Assembly: GCF_000472705.1 (NCBI RefSeq)
Contig: NZ_AXAE01000005.1
Coordinates: forward strand, 186,001-250,000
Length of the DNA: 64,000 bases
Source of the DNA: Mesorhizobium erdmanii USDA 3471
Lineage (GTDB): Bacteria > Pseudomonadota > Alphaproteobacteria > Rhizobiales > Rhizobiaceae
Direction of reading: 5' to 3'
Below, in pieces: positions 33,616 to 41,614 of this stretch (its first letter is position 1; the number at the start of each line of letters is the position of its first letter). The translations under genes and the position numbers were made by a program. The notes beneath the pieces were generated by a model that had not been told where the DNA came from, searched no databases, and saw nothing but the letters and a program-made list of their open reading frames with translations.

Positions 33616-34134
33616 TTGCTCGAATTGATTGGGCGCGAACGGATTGGGCGAAAACTGATCGGCGGCGCGCTCGCCGCGTGCGTTGCGCTCGGCGCCGGCA
33701 GCGCCGTCGCCGAAGAGGTCGGCAAGGTCGGCGTCGACTGGATCGGCAACGACATCATCGTCGAGGCGATCAAGGACCCGAAGGTGGAGGGGGTGACCTG
33801 CCATGTCTCCTATTTCGACCGCAGCGTCATCGATCGCCTGCACAAGGGCAACTGGTTCGAGGATCCTTCCGATTCCTCGATCTCCTGTCGTCAGACCGGT
33901 CCGATCACGATCGGCGACATCGACATGAGCGAGGGCGGCGAGGAGGTTTTCAAGCAAGGCATAAGCCTGATCTGGAAGAAGCAGGTGGTGAACCGCATCT
34001 ACGACAAGACCAACGAGACGCTGATCTATCTCTCGCATTCGCGCCAGGTGCAGAACGGCTCGGCCAAAATGTCGGTCACAACCGTGCCGCTCTACGGCCA
34101 GAGCGTGGTGTGGAGCAAGGGCAAGCCGAAATAG
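33616..34134 (+). CDS. creA: CreA family periplasmic protein
   Basis: Protein of 172 residues with a signal peptide (hydrophobic [19 protein letters not shown], cleavage near AVAEEV) followed by the CreA domain: [47 protein letters not shown] and [11 protein letters not shown]. CreA function is unresolved in bacteria. The start is TTG 33616, supported by AGGAGG at 33605-33610 with 5-nt spacing; no ATG gives a complete signal peptide. Two cysteines (in VTCHV and ISCRQ) may form a disulfide. Confidence 0.88.
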   Translation: MLELIGRERIGRKLIGGALAACVALGAGSAVAEEVGKVGVDWIGNDIIVEAIKDPKVEGVTCHVSYFDRSVIDRLHKGNWFEDPSDSSISCRQTGPITIGDIDMSEGGEEVFKQGISLIWKKQVVNRIYDKTNETLIYLSHSRQVQNGSAKMSVTTVPLYGQSVVWSKGKPK

Positions 34135-34168
34135 GGGGCTCTTTACTGGAACTGGCTTGGCGGACGAT

Positions 34169-34188
34169 TGGTCCCGCTTGCGGGACCA
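34169..34188 (+). terminator. Hairpin after creA
   Basis: TGGTCCCG and CGGGACCA form a perfect 8-bp stem with loop CTTG, 35 nt after the creA stop. No T-run follows, so terminator strength is uncertain. It argues against a start for the next gene at TTG 34157, which would be upstream of the hairpin. Confidence 0.45.
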
Positions 34189-34213
34189 GTCGCTCGGAGG
34201 TAAAGCCGCCGGC

Positions 34214-34855
34214 ATGGACCGTTCCGAAAATCTCGTCCTGAAAGATCCAGAGCCGCGCATCCACCCAACCGCGGAGTTGAAGGCGTGCAAGCTCGGCCGC
34301 TACGCTTCGATCGGCGAGCGGGTGGTGCTGCGCGAGGTGAGCGTCGGCGACTTCTCCTATTTCGAGCGTCATGCCGAGGCGATCTATACGAGCATCGGCA
34401 AATTCTGCTCGATCGCCGCCAACAGCCGCATCAACGCGCTGGAACATCCGATCGAAAGGCTGACCCAGCATAAGGTCAGCTATCGGCCAAACGAATATTT
34501 TCGCTGGCTGGGCGTCGATGCGGCGTTCCGCGAGCGGCGGCAGGCGAAAGCCGTGACCATCGGCCATGATGTTTGGATCGGCCATGGCGCGGTGGTCATG
34601 CCCGGCATCACCATCGGCATTGGCGCCGTCGTCGGCGCCAATGCGGTGGTGACGCAGGACGTGCCATCCTACACGATCGTCGCCGGCGTGCCGGCGAAGC
34701 CGCTCAGGCCGCGCTTTGCGCCTGACACAGCGGCGCGGATCGAAGCGCTCGCCTGGTGGGACTGGCCGGTCGATAAACTCGCCAGGGCGGTTCCCGACAT
34801 CCAGGTGATGCCGATCGAGGCCTTCCTCGATCGTTGGGAAAACGACGCCGACTAG
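34214..34855 (+). CDS. Hexapeptide-repeat acyltransferase (phosphonate-associated type)
   Basis: Left-handed beta-helix acyltransferase of 213 residues. Hexapeptide-type repeats run from [32 protein letters not shown] sequence through [19 protein letters not shown], with the catalytic-site [30 protein letters not shown] and [13 protein letters not shown] near the C-terminus. It resembles the transferase family often encoded near phosphonate (phn) genes and the streptogramin/chloramphenicol acetyltransferases, but no phn genes are nearby. ATG 34214 is chosen, with CGGAGG about 12 nt upstream. Substrate unknown. Confidence 0.8.
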   Translation: MDRSENLVLKDPEPRIHPTAELKACKLGRYASIGERVVLREVSVGDFSYFERHAEAIYTSIGKFCSIAANSRINALEHPIERLTQHKVSYRPNEYFRWLGVDAAFRERRQAKAVTIGHDVWIGHGAVVMPGITIGIGAVVGANAVVTQDVPSYTIVAGVPAKPLRPRFAPDTAARIEALAWWDWPVDKLARAVPDIQVMPIEAFLDRWENDAD

Positions 34856-34893
34856 AGCCCGCACACGCTTGCGAGGCAAGCTCCGGACTGAAA

Positions 34894-34930
34894 CCCCTTC
34901 CGCCATGCGGGGGTGGCGCGGCGGAAGGGG
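34894..34930 (+). terminator. Long G/C-rich hairpin downstream of the acyltransferase gene
   Basis: CCCCTTCCGCC (34894-34904) and GGCGGAAGGGG (34920-34930) form a perfect 11-bp stem. A second small hairpin CCGCT-GTGA-AGCGG follows at 34941-34954. No T-run, so it may be a Rho-dependent end, a processing structure or part of a leader of the next gene. I compared it with SRP RNA and cobalamin riboswitches without a match. Nothing else in the 275-bp gap is recognised. Confidence 0.5.
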
Positions 34931-35130
34931 CTGGAGGTAAACCGCTGTGAAGCGGAAGGAACAGGCTCTCTGCCTGCACGGCTACCATGACACTAAACCC
35001 ATAAGGCGTGTTTTCCATCCCATGCGCGCGTCGCGTGTATCCAATTGCACCTGACGTATTTGTTGCCGGTGGGAACCCGAGACGGGCGACGGTTGTTTCT
35101 CATCGCGGCAGCCATTGAGGATCTCGATAG

Positions 35131-35556
35131 ATGGAAAAGCTTTTCACCAAGGTCGCCAACTCGGTCGCCCACATAACGGGCCTGCCGCTGACCTTTGCCG
35201 GCTGCTGCCTGATCGTCATTGTCTGGGCGGTGAGCGGGCCGTTCTTCGGGTTCTCCGACACCTGGCAATTGGTGATCAACACCGGCACCACCATCATCAC
35301 CTTCCTGATGGTGTTCCTCATCCAGAACACCCAGAACCGCGACGGCGCGGCGATCCAGGCCAAGCTCGATGAGCTGATCCGGGTCAGCGAAGGCCACAAT
35401 CGCTTCATCGGCATCGAGCACCTGACCGAATCCGAGGTCGAGGAAATCCGCGACAAGTGCGAGCGCGCGGCATTGCGCCATGACAAGAAGATCGCCGCCA
35501 TGGCGGCAAAGAAGGCCGTGGCGCAGAAGCGAGCTCCGAAGAAGAGGGCGGCTTGA
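35131..35556 (+). CDS. Low-affinity iron permease family protein (PF04120 type)
   Basis: Small membrane protein of 141 residues with two hydrophobic segments (about 20-38 and 48-68) separated by GPFFGFSDTWQLVINTGTTIITFLMVFLIQNTQNRD, the hallmark block of this family. The cytoplasmic tail is helical, charged and ends in a lysine/alanine-rich stretch. Despite the family name (after fungal Fet4), iron transport by the short bacterial versions is unproven. ATG preceded by GAGGATCTCGATAG. Convergent with the next SDR gene, 12 nt apart. Confidence 0.8.
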   Translation: MEKLFTKVANSVAHITGLPLTFAGCCLIVIVWAVSGPFFGFSDTWQLVINTGTTIITFLMVFLIQNTQNRDGAAIQAKLDELIRVSEGHNRFIGIEHLTESEVEEIRDKCERAALRHDKKIAAMAAKKAVAQKRAPKKRAA

Positions 35557-35568
35557 AGACCTGGAAAA

Positions 35569-36435
35569 TCAGCCCTTCATGAAGGCCGCGAACGCGTCCT
35601 TGTGATCGGCGTGCCAACGCGACAAGGCAGGGCGGTTTTCGATTATGTCGCCGATCGCCCAGGCCATGCGCTTTTCATCCATGGGGCGTGCCACATCATT
35701 GTCCGGGCACAGGATATAGAAGTCGCCCCTGACCAGGGATTCCAGCATGAAATCGATGACCTGCTCGCCGGTCCAGGCGCCGGCCGGCTTTTCCGTCGCA
35801 CCCTCGGTGAGGCCGGTATAGGTGAAGCCGGGAATCAGTAGATGCGCCGACAGGCGAGCGCCGGGCTCGTTGCGCAGCGCATGCGCGACGCCTTCGGTGA
35901 ATGTTTTCACGCCCGCCTTGGAGACGTTGTAGGCAAGGTTGCCGGGCGGCGTGGTGATGCCTTGCTTGGAACCGGTGTTGACGATCAGCCCCGGCCTAGC
36001 CGACGCCAGCATGCGCGGCGCGAAGGCTTCGACGCCATGCACGACACCCCAGAAATTGATGTCGAGCAACCGTTTCCAGGCATCGCGGTTTTCCCAGGGT
36101 TTTCCCGGGTTGTCGCCGACGCCGGCATTGTTCATCAGCAGCGAGACCTCGCCGAAGGCGCCGAATGCCCGGTCGGCGAGACGATCGACCTCATCGGCCT
36201 TCGAAACGTCCGATGCAACGGCAAGCACGGCGTCGTCGCCGGCAATGGCCGAGACGGCCCGGAACGCATCGTCAAGGCGGGTGCCGCCAATGTCGGCGAG
36301 CACGATCTTCATGCCCATCAGCGCTAGCCGCTTGGCTGCCGCCAGGCCAATGCCGCTGGCGGCGCCGGTGATGACGGCGGCGTTGCCGGGGCTGAGCGCG
36401 GGCAGGGCGGACTGGATTTCGGCGTCGGTAATCAT
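35569..36435 (-). CDS. Short-chain dehydrogenase/reductase
   Basis: Classical-to-extended SDR of 288 residues with cofactor loop ITGAASGIGLAAA near residue 23, ASDVSKADEV, NNAGVG, the active-site serine in NTGSKQG, Y-x3-K in YNVSKAG, and PGFTYTGLTEG. The C-terminal RPMDEKRMAWAIGDIIENRPALSRWH is beyond the core and may shape substrate binding. The frame stays open far upstream, but the ATG at 36435 places the Rossmann loop normally; the upstream extension crosses the tandem repeats at 36548-36635 and lacks protein-like character. Substrate unknown. Confidence 0.85.
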   Translation of the reverse strand: MITDAEIQSALPALSPGNAAVITGAASGIGLAAAKRLALMGMKIVLADIGGTRLDDAFRAVSAIAGDDAVLAVASDVSKADEVDRLADRAFGAFGEVSLLMNNAGVGDNPGKPWENRDAWKRLLDINFWGVVHGVEAFAPRMLASARPGLIVNTGSKQGITTPPGNLAYNVSKAGVKTFTEGVAHALRNEPGARLSAHLLIPGFTYTGLTEGATEKPAGAWTGEQVIDFMLESLVRGDFYILCPDNDVARPMDEKRMAWAIGDIIENRPALSRWHADHKDAFAAFMKG

Positions 36436-36547
36436 GAGCAATGGGATCCTTTTCTCGATGGCGCCGAACTTAGCGCTGGAACAGGCTTGTGCAAGCCTCC
36501 GTCGGCACGTGTCCGGGTTGACCAGCAGGGCCGTGGCTGCGCATGTT

Positions 36548-36635
36548 GCCGGGACAAAAGAGATTTTTGCCGGGGCAAAGGAGACTTTTGCTGGGACAAA
36601 AGGAAACTTTTGCCCTGGGCGTAAAAGGAGATTTC
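36548..36635. repeat. Four tandem copies of a 21-24-bp repeat in a divergent promoter region
   Basis: Units start at 36548, 36569, 36590 and 36612 (21, 21, 22 and 24 bp). Each has the pattern GCYGGGRCAAARGAGA-CTTTT, so each unit contains a small dyad (CAAAG...CTTTTG). They lie between the SDR start (36435, leftward) and the small gene at 36640, and the last unit supplies the AAGGAG ribosome site of that gene. Spacing near two helical turns suggests iterated protein binding, but copying by slippage is equally possible. Confidence 0.75.
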
Positions 36636-36639
36636 GCGA

Positions 36640-36921
36640 GTGACGGACTGGGTCGCAATTCTGAAGGAGCAGACCGCCACCGGCGACCAGATGGGGCGCG
36701 AGGTGCCGCAGATGCTGGCCAATCCCGACATCAGCGAAGCTCAGGTGAAGACGCTGTTCTCGGCGCTGGAAAAACAGGCCGAGTTCGTCGAGAAACTGCG
36801 CATGGCGCTGGAGAAGTTCGGCCATGATTTCTCGATCATCAAAGCGGCCGAACGGCTGGAGGAGCGCTATGCCGACCTTGCCGCGTCGGTGGCGGAAAAG
36901 CTGAAGGCGATGCGTAAATAG
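36640..36921 (+). CDS. Small hypothetical helical protein
   Basis: A 93-residue, mostly helical, charged protein with no signal or membrane segment and no family I recognise. Heptad-like leucine/alanine spacing around LFSALEKQAEFVEKLRMALEKF and AAERLEERYADLAASVAEKLKAM suggests a coiled coil. GTG start is supported by AAGGAG 9 nt upstream (36625-36630). Convergent with the TMEM175-like gene, 2 nt apart. Coding use matches neighbours, so it is likely a real gene. Confidence 0.6.
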   Translation: MTDWVAILKEQTATGDQMGREVPQMLANPDISEAQVKTLFSALEKQAEFVEKLRMALEKFGHDFSIIKAAERLEERYADLAASVAEKLKAMRK

Positions 36922-36923
36922 AA

Positions 36924-37499
36924 TTACTTCTCCAGGACGCGCGAAAAACGCGTGTCCGGCACCAGCCACACCAGGGCGACGGCGACATAGAGCGCCACAC
37001 CGATCCATCGGTCGAGGAAGGTCAGGACAACAGCCGCGATGTAGACGGCTAGCGAAAGCCTGCCCTTTCGGTCGTTGCCGATTGCCTTGGCGAAGGCGGT
37101 ATCCGGTCCATGCAGGCGCTGCAAAACGGTGACCAGGATGGCATAGGCGGCCGCGCACAAGGCAAGGTCGACGCCATAGACCGCGACTGGAGCCGTGGCG
37201 AAGTGGTTCTCACCCATGAAGGCGGTCGTTACGGGCATCAAGGACAGCCAGAACAACAGGTGCAGGTTCGCCCAAAGCACCCGGCCGTCGACCCGCTGCA
37301 CGGTGTGGAACATGTTGTGCAGGTTGTTCCAGTAGATGCCGACATTGATGAAAGAAAGCACGTAGCACAGGAAGATCGGCCACTGCGGCAGCAGTGTCGA
37401 AAAATCCTCACCCTCCGGCACTTTCAGGTCCAGCACCATGATGGTGATGATGATGGCCACCACGCCATCGGTGAATGCCTCGACCCTGCCTTTGCCCAT
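36924..37499 (-). CDS. TMEM175 family (DUF1211) putative potassium channel
   Basis: Membrane protein of 191 residues with about six hydrophobic helices. The N-terminus RVEAFTDGVVAIIITIMVLDL matches the TMEM175 pore-lining signature RxxxFSDxVxAIxxT. Bacterial members form tetrameric K+-conducting channels; whether this one conducts K+ is inference. A conserved WNNLHNMFH block follows. A stretch of 123 bp without gene lies upstream. Confidence 0.85.
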   Translation of the reverse strand: MGKGRVEAFTDGVVAIIITIMVLDLKVPEGEDFSTLLPQWPIFLCYVLSFINVGIYWNNLHNMFHTVQRVDGRVLWANLHLLFWLSLMPVTTAFMGENHFATAPVAVYGVDLALCAAAYAILVTVLQRLHGPDTAFAKAIGNDRKGRLSLAVYIAAVVLTFLDRWIGVALYVAVALVWLVPDTRFSRVLEK

Positions 37500-37622
37500 G
37501 ATGTCCCCCTGTTGGAAAGACGTTACGGGAGGATTTCGCGCAAGACCATACTGCCAGGATTATCAAGAGCAAGTTCGGTCGGGGAAAAGGCGCTTCGGGC
37601 ACGCTTCTGTAGATGAAGCGTG

Positions 37623-37949
37623 TCAATCAAGGTCCGCGTCGGCTCGCGCGATCAGGCCGTCAGCATTTAGGGTGATCTTCAGAGTTCCGACCTCGTGTCC
37701 GAAATCGCCTGTGAAATCCAGGCGGACATTCGCATGGACGTCATCGATTGTTTTGATGGACACAAGCTTGCTGCACGTATGGTACCCGACGAAGAATCGC
37801 TCGAGATAAAGGCGGACGCTGTCCCTGCCGACGAACGTGTCTCCAACCGAGACATCGTCAATAATGGCATCGGGCGCGAACAGCGAAAGCGCTCCAGCGA
37901 CATCGCCGGCGTTGGTTGTTTCGATGAAATTTTTGATCAATTCCTGCAT
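37623..37949 (-). CDS. SnoaL-like/NTF2-fold protein
   Basis: A 108-residue alpha+beta-barrel protein: N-terminal helices IKNFIETTNAGDVAGALSLFAPDAIIDD, then GDTFVGRDSVRLYLERFF and beta strands ending NADGLIARADADLD. NTF2-fold proteins of this size are small-molecule isomerases, hydrolases or binding proteins; no catalytic set is evident. Downstream of an SDR gene on the same strand, 63 bp apart with a palindromic repeat between, so the two may share a transcript and pathway. Confidence 0.75.
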   Translation of the reverse strand: MQELIKNFIETTNAGDVAGALSLFAPDAIIDDVSVGDTFVGRDSVRLYLERFFVGYHTCSKLVSIKTIDDVHANVRLDFTGDFGHEVGTLKITLNADGLIARADADLD

Positions 37950-37967
37950 GGGGCTGCGTCTTTGGCT

Positions 37968-38006
37968 TTTCCCGGGAAATCCGTTTCACACTTTTCCTGG
38001 AATTGC
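37968..38006. repeat. Second copy of the CACTTTTCCTGGAATTGC repeat
   Basis: The stretch ends in CACTTTTCCTGGAATTGC, identical over 18 bp to the right half of the repeat at 23030-23072, and begins TTTTCCCGGGAAATCCG. The left arm is degenerate here. It lies between an SDR gene and the SnoaL-like gene. Confidence 0.65.
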
Positions 38007-38012
38007 TCCGGT

Positions 38013-38756
38013 TCAAATGATGTAGCCGCCGGAGACTTCGATGTTTTGTGCGTTGATCCAGCGACTGTCCTCGGAGAGCAGGCCGGCGATGACGCCGCCG
38101 ATCTCTTCGGGTTCGCCCACGCGACCAAGCGCGGTCTGCCCGGCGAGCAGGGCTTCGAATTCGTCGTTCAGGCCACCACCAAGTTCTGTTCGGATCGCAC
38201 CCGGCGCGATTGAGTTCGCCCGGATACCACGCTCGCCGAACTCCTTGGCCATGTAGCGCGTCAGAACCTCCAGACCGCCTTTGAACGAGGCGTAGGGGGC
38301 AACGCCCGCCGTTGCGACGCGGCTCGTCGCGCTTGTCATGTTGATGATATGACCACCATCTTCCATCAGGGCAAGCAAGGTCTGGGTGAGGAAGAACGGC
38401 CCCTTGAGATGGACATTGAGCAGGCCGTCGAACTGCTCTTCCGTGACTGTCGAGATGCGGTTGTAAAGGCCGTATCCGGCATTGTTGACGAGGTAGTCGA
38501 ATGTCCGGCGTTCCCAGACGGACTGGAGCAGTGCGGTCAACGCGTCCCTGAACTCGGGGAAGGCGCAGATATCGCCGACATCAAGCTTCAGCGCCATTGC
38601 CTTTCCGCCATGGGATGTGATCGCCGCAGCGACCTCATCGGCCTTTGCCCGATTGTTGTTGTAGGTGACGACGACGCCCATGCCGCGCTCGGCGCATTTG
38701 AGTGCGGTGCAGGCTCCGAGCCCGCGGCTGCCGCCGGTGACGATGACGATTTTCAT
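38013..38756 (-). CDS. Short-chain dehydrogenase/reductase next to an AraC regulator
   Basis: SDR of 247 residues with loop VTGGSRGLGACTAL at residue 6, TYNNNRAKADEV (suggesting NADP(H)), LDVGDI, NNAGYG, active-site serine in NMTSATS, Y-x3-K in YASFKGG and PGAIRTEL. Similar to 3-oxoacyl-ACP-reductase-like SDRs but context gives no fatty-acid link. ATG 38756 has GAGGAAA 7 nt upstream; an ATG 18 nt earlier is in frame. Divergent from the araC-type gene over 137 bp, which makes that regulator its likely controller. Confidence 0.85.
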   Translation of the reverse strand: MKIVIVTGGSRGLGACTALKCAERGMGVVVTYNNNRAKADEVAAAITSHGGKAMALKLDVGDICAFPEFRDALTALLQSVWERRTFDYLVNNAGYGLYNRISTVTEEQFDGLLNVHLKGPFFLTQTLLALMEDGGHIINMTSATSRVATAGVAPYASFKGGLEVLTRYMAKEFGERGIRANSIAPGAIRTELGGGLNDEFEALLAGQTALGRVGEPEEIGGVIAGLLSEDSRWINAQNIEVSGGYII

Positions 38757-38893
38757 TTTGTTTTCCTCATGCATTCGGAGTGGCCTGAAGCTAGGTCCAT
38801 CCAGAGTTGCGCACTCACCCGATCCTCTTCGAAGCTTGCCTATTTCTGCTTTTTGGCTTGTGCTGCAGCCGGGCATCGGGCAGAGTCGGATCC

Positions 38894-39811
38894 ATGGAGC
38901 AGCAACTGCGGGAAATACGCGCTCTGGCCTCCAAGGCGGAAAACAGGCGCACGGAAACCAGTATCCCGCGTGTCGCCATGGTCCAGGGCGAGATACCCGA
39001 GCACCGGCTTGCTGCCATCTATGACCCAATGGTCAACCTAATCCTGACGGGCAGCAAGACGATGACGGTTGGAGAACGGACGTTCCACTACGACCCGGCG
39101 ACATATTTCGTCATGTCGGTCGACCTTCCTGCGGTCGGTACCGTCCATCCGTCCGCCAAGGGAGATCCGTATCTTGCCATCAGCCTCACACTTGATCCCA
39201 CGATCGTCGCCAACCTCCTGGCCGACATTGCGAGACCGTCCGGCGCAGGACTTTATGGCTCGGGTTTCTCGGTTGCTCCCGTAACGCCGGAGCTGCTCGA
39301 CGCCTGGCTGCGCATAATGAGGCTACTCGAGAGACCGGACGAGATAGCCGCGCTGGCCCCTGTCTATGAGCGGGAAATCCTGTTCCGGGTCCTGCAAGGA
39401 CCGCACGGCTGGATGCTCAGGGACATCGCGACGCCGGACACGGCGCTCTCGCGGATCGGCGTGGCGATCGACTGGATCCAGCGGAACTTCGCGCAGGAGA
39501 TCAGGGTCGAGACGCTCGCGGGCATGGCCGCCTTGAGCGTTTCCGCGTTCCATCGCCACTTCAAGGCCGTTACGGCGCTGAGCCCGCTCCAGTATCAGAA
39601 GCGCATTCGTCTTCTCCACGCCAGGTCTCAGCTGATCGCCGGGCAGGGAAGCGCGACGTCGATCGCCTTCGGCGTGGGTTATGAAAGCCCAAACCAGTTC
39701 AGCCGTGAATATGCGCGCTTGTTTGGGCTGCCGCCGTCGAGGGACTTGGTGAGGGTAACACGGGACCTGCGGCAAGCCGGACACCCATCAGATCACGCTG
39801 TTGCAATCTGA
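38894..39811 (+). CDS. AraC family transcriptional regulator (AraC_N type)
   Basis: The 305-residue protein has an N-terminal sensing domain with YDPMVNLILTGSKTMTVGERTFHYDPATYFVMSVDLPAVG, typical of the AraC_N group, and a C-terminal pair of helix-turn-helix motifs from IQRNFAQEIRVETLAGMAALSVSAFHRHFKAVTALSPLQYQKRIRL to GYESPNQFSREYARLFGLPP. Regulators of this type usually control an adjacent, divergent oxidoreductase gene, here the SDR at 38013. ATG 38894 is chosen; an upstream frame adds a cysteine-rich segment overlapping the promoter region. Confidence 0.88.
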   Translation: MEQQLREIRALASKAENRRTETSIPRVAMVQGEIPEHRLAAIYDPMVNLILTGSKTMTVGERTFHYDPATYFVMSVDLPAVGTVHPSAKGDPYLAISLTLDPTIVANLLADIARPSGAGLYGSGFSVAPVTPELLDAWLRIMRLLERPDEIAALAPVYEREILFRVLQGPHGWMLRDIATPDTALSRIGVAIDWIQRNFAQEIRVETLAGMAALSVSAFHRHFKAVTALSPLQYQKRIRLLHARSQLIAGQGSATSIAFGVGYESPNQFSREYARLFGLPPSRDLVRVTRDLRQAGHPSDHAVAI

Positions 39812-39917
39812 CAAACGAATGGAGCACGGGGCTCGGGGCTCGCGCCGGATCGCATAATAGTGGAAAGGGCATACACTTGCCTCCGCACCTTCCGTAAGAG
39901 ATACCGAGACAGGTTTT

Positions 39918-41390
39918 TTAGCCGTTCGGCGTTTCAGGAGCCATGTTGGCGCGCCCACGCGGCACGCCGAGGCCCGTATCCGGCGGTTCGCCGGCGGCCG
40001 GCCTGTTCTCGATCATGTGCAAGCTGCGCCAGCCGCCGAAGCGGTAGTAGGCCGCGGCCAGAACCAGCGAGGTGATCGAGCCGGCCGGAAAACTCCACCA
40101 CAGCGCTTCCTCGCCGATGACGCCGCGCATGAAGTAGGCAAAGCCGGTGCGCACGATCAGCACCGAAATCACCAGGATGACCAGCGGCGGCATGACGGCT
40201 CCGGTGGCGCGCACCGTGGCGAACAGCACGATGGTGATGCCGAACAGGATGAACGACCAGGACGCGACCGTGTTGATGTGGGCGGCGACGTTGATCGCCG
40301 CGCTGTCGCTGCTCAGGAACAGGCTGAGGATCGAACGGTCGAAGAGCCACAGCAGCGCGACCAGGGCGCCGGTCAGGACGAGGTTGAAGCCGACGCCGGA
40401 GGCGGCGATGCGGCCGATCCTGTCCCAGCGTCCGGCGCCGACATTCTGTGCCGCCATGGACGAGACCGCGGCGCCGATGGCGAGCGCCGGCATCTGGATG
40501 TAGGTCCACAACTGCGCGGCGATGCCGTAGGCGGCGGCGACCTGGGAACCGTATGAGTTGACGATGCCCATCACCGTCAGTGCCGCCGCCGAGATGACGA
40601 TCATCTGCAGCCCCATCGGCACGCCCTTGACGACGACGATGCGCAGCAGCGCCGGGTCGGGGCGTAGCAGCGCGAGGTTGGCGCCGGCCAGCCGCAACGG
40701 ATGCTTGCGCGCATAAAGCACGATGAGGATGGCGATGACGCTCACCGTCTGGCCGATCAGCGTCGAGGTGGCGGAGCCGGCGATACCGAGTTCCGGGAAG
40801 GGGCCGATGCCGCGGATGAGCAGCGGGTTGAGGACGATATCGAGGACGACCGCCAGCGCCATGAAGATGAAGGGCGTGCGTGAATCGCCGGCACCGCGCA
40901 GCACGGTCATGACGAAGGACAGAAGGTTCATCATTGGCACAGCGACGAAGATGATGCGCAGGTAGGAACGCGCCAGTGGCAAGGCGTCCGTCGGCGTACC
41001 CAAAGTGTTGAGGATGGCGTCGACCCAGATCCAGCCGCAGACGGCAAACACCACCGAGACGAGGAAGAAGAAGGTGGCGCTGGTGCCGACGATACGACGC
41101 GCTTCGGGCAGGTCGCGGGCGCCGACCGACTGCGCCACCAGGACAGTCGCCGCCATGCCAATGCCGAACACCGTGCCCAGGATCAGGAACAATACGAGGT
41201 TGGCGTTGGAAGTGGCGGTCAACGCCGATTCACCAAGGAAACGGCCGACCCAGACGGCATTGATCGATCCGTTGAGCGATTGCAGCACGTTGGAGCCCAG
41301 CACAGGCAAGGCGAACAGCAGCAGCGTGCGCGGGATCGGGCCGCTGGTCAGGTCGGCGGTGCGCCGGCGCGCGGGCTTTTTCTCGTCCAT
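39918..41390 (-). CDS. MATE family efflux transporter
   Basis: Multidrug and toxin extrusion transporter of 490 residues with twelve predicted membrane segments in two six-helix halves. Typical blocks: TLLLFALPVLGSNVLQSLNGSINAVWVGRFLGESALTA, GIGMAATVLVAQSVGA, VLRGAGDSRTPFIFM in the first half, and AVSSMAAQNVGAGRWDRIGRI in the second. It exports cationic or other small molecules using Na+ or H+ gradients; substrate unknown. Convergent with the AraC gene. Confidence 0.93.
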   Translation of the reverse strand: MDEKKPARRRTADLTSGPIPRTLLLFALPVLGSNVLQSLNGSINAVWVGRFLGESALTATSNANLVLFLILGTVFGIGMAATVLVAQSVGARDLPEARRIVGTSATFFFLVSVVFAVCGWIWVDAILNTLGTPTDALPLARSYLRIIFVAVPMMNLLSFVMTVLRGAGDSRTPFIFMALAVVLDIVLNPLLIRGIGPFPELGIAGSATSTLIGQTVSVIAILIVLYARKHPLRLAGANLALLRPDPALLRIVVVKGVPMGLQMIVISAAALTVMGIVNSYGSQVAAAYGIAAQLWTYIQMPALAIGAAVSSMAAQNVGAGRWDRIGRIAASGVGFNLVLTGALVALLWLFDRSILSLFLSSDSAAINVAAHINTVASWSFILFGITIVLFATVRATGAVMPPLVILVISVLIVRTGFAYFMRGVIGEEALWWSFPAGSITSLVLAAAYYRFGGWRSLHMIENRPAAGEPPDTGLGVPRGRANMAPETPNG

Positions 41391-41614
41391 GGCTGGCTAC
41401 TCGGCGAAGCGTATCTAGGGGTCCGTCCGCGATGATCGCCGATTCAAGCGGAGAGGTCCATGCCGCGCCGGAAAGCCTGGCCGAAGGCATCTACCTGTTG
41501 CCGCGCCGCGTCCCTTCCGGCATCCTCGATCCAGACATGTTCTCAAAGCCTCAGGAATGAGATATTGATCCTCAGCGCGCGGGGCCGCGTTTCTATTAGA
41601 GAGCCGGGGGGTTC

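Noticed and set aside
34931..34975. GCGGAAGGAACAGG stretch resembling the GGAAGGAAGCAGCC core of SRP (4.5S) RNA
   Set aside because: The full conserved core and flanking helix 8 pairing are missing.
36470..36658. Minus-strand frame encoding a repetitive peptide over the tandem repeats
   Set aside because: It is a translation of the 21-bp repeats with no conserved protein character or ribosome site.
41432..41560. A 42-codon plus-strand frame (MIADSSGEVHAAPESLAEG...) between the MATE and L,D-transpeptidase genes
   Set aside because: Codon use looks coding, but the ribosome site is weak, it overlaps both promoter regions and no family is recognisable; not enough to call a gene.
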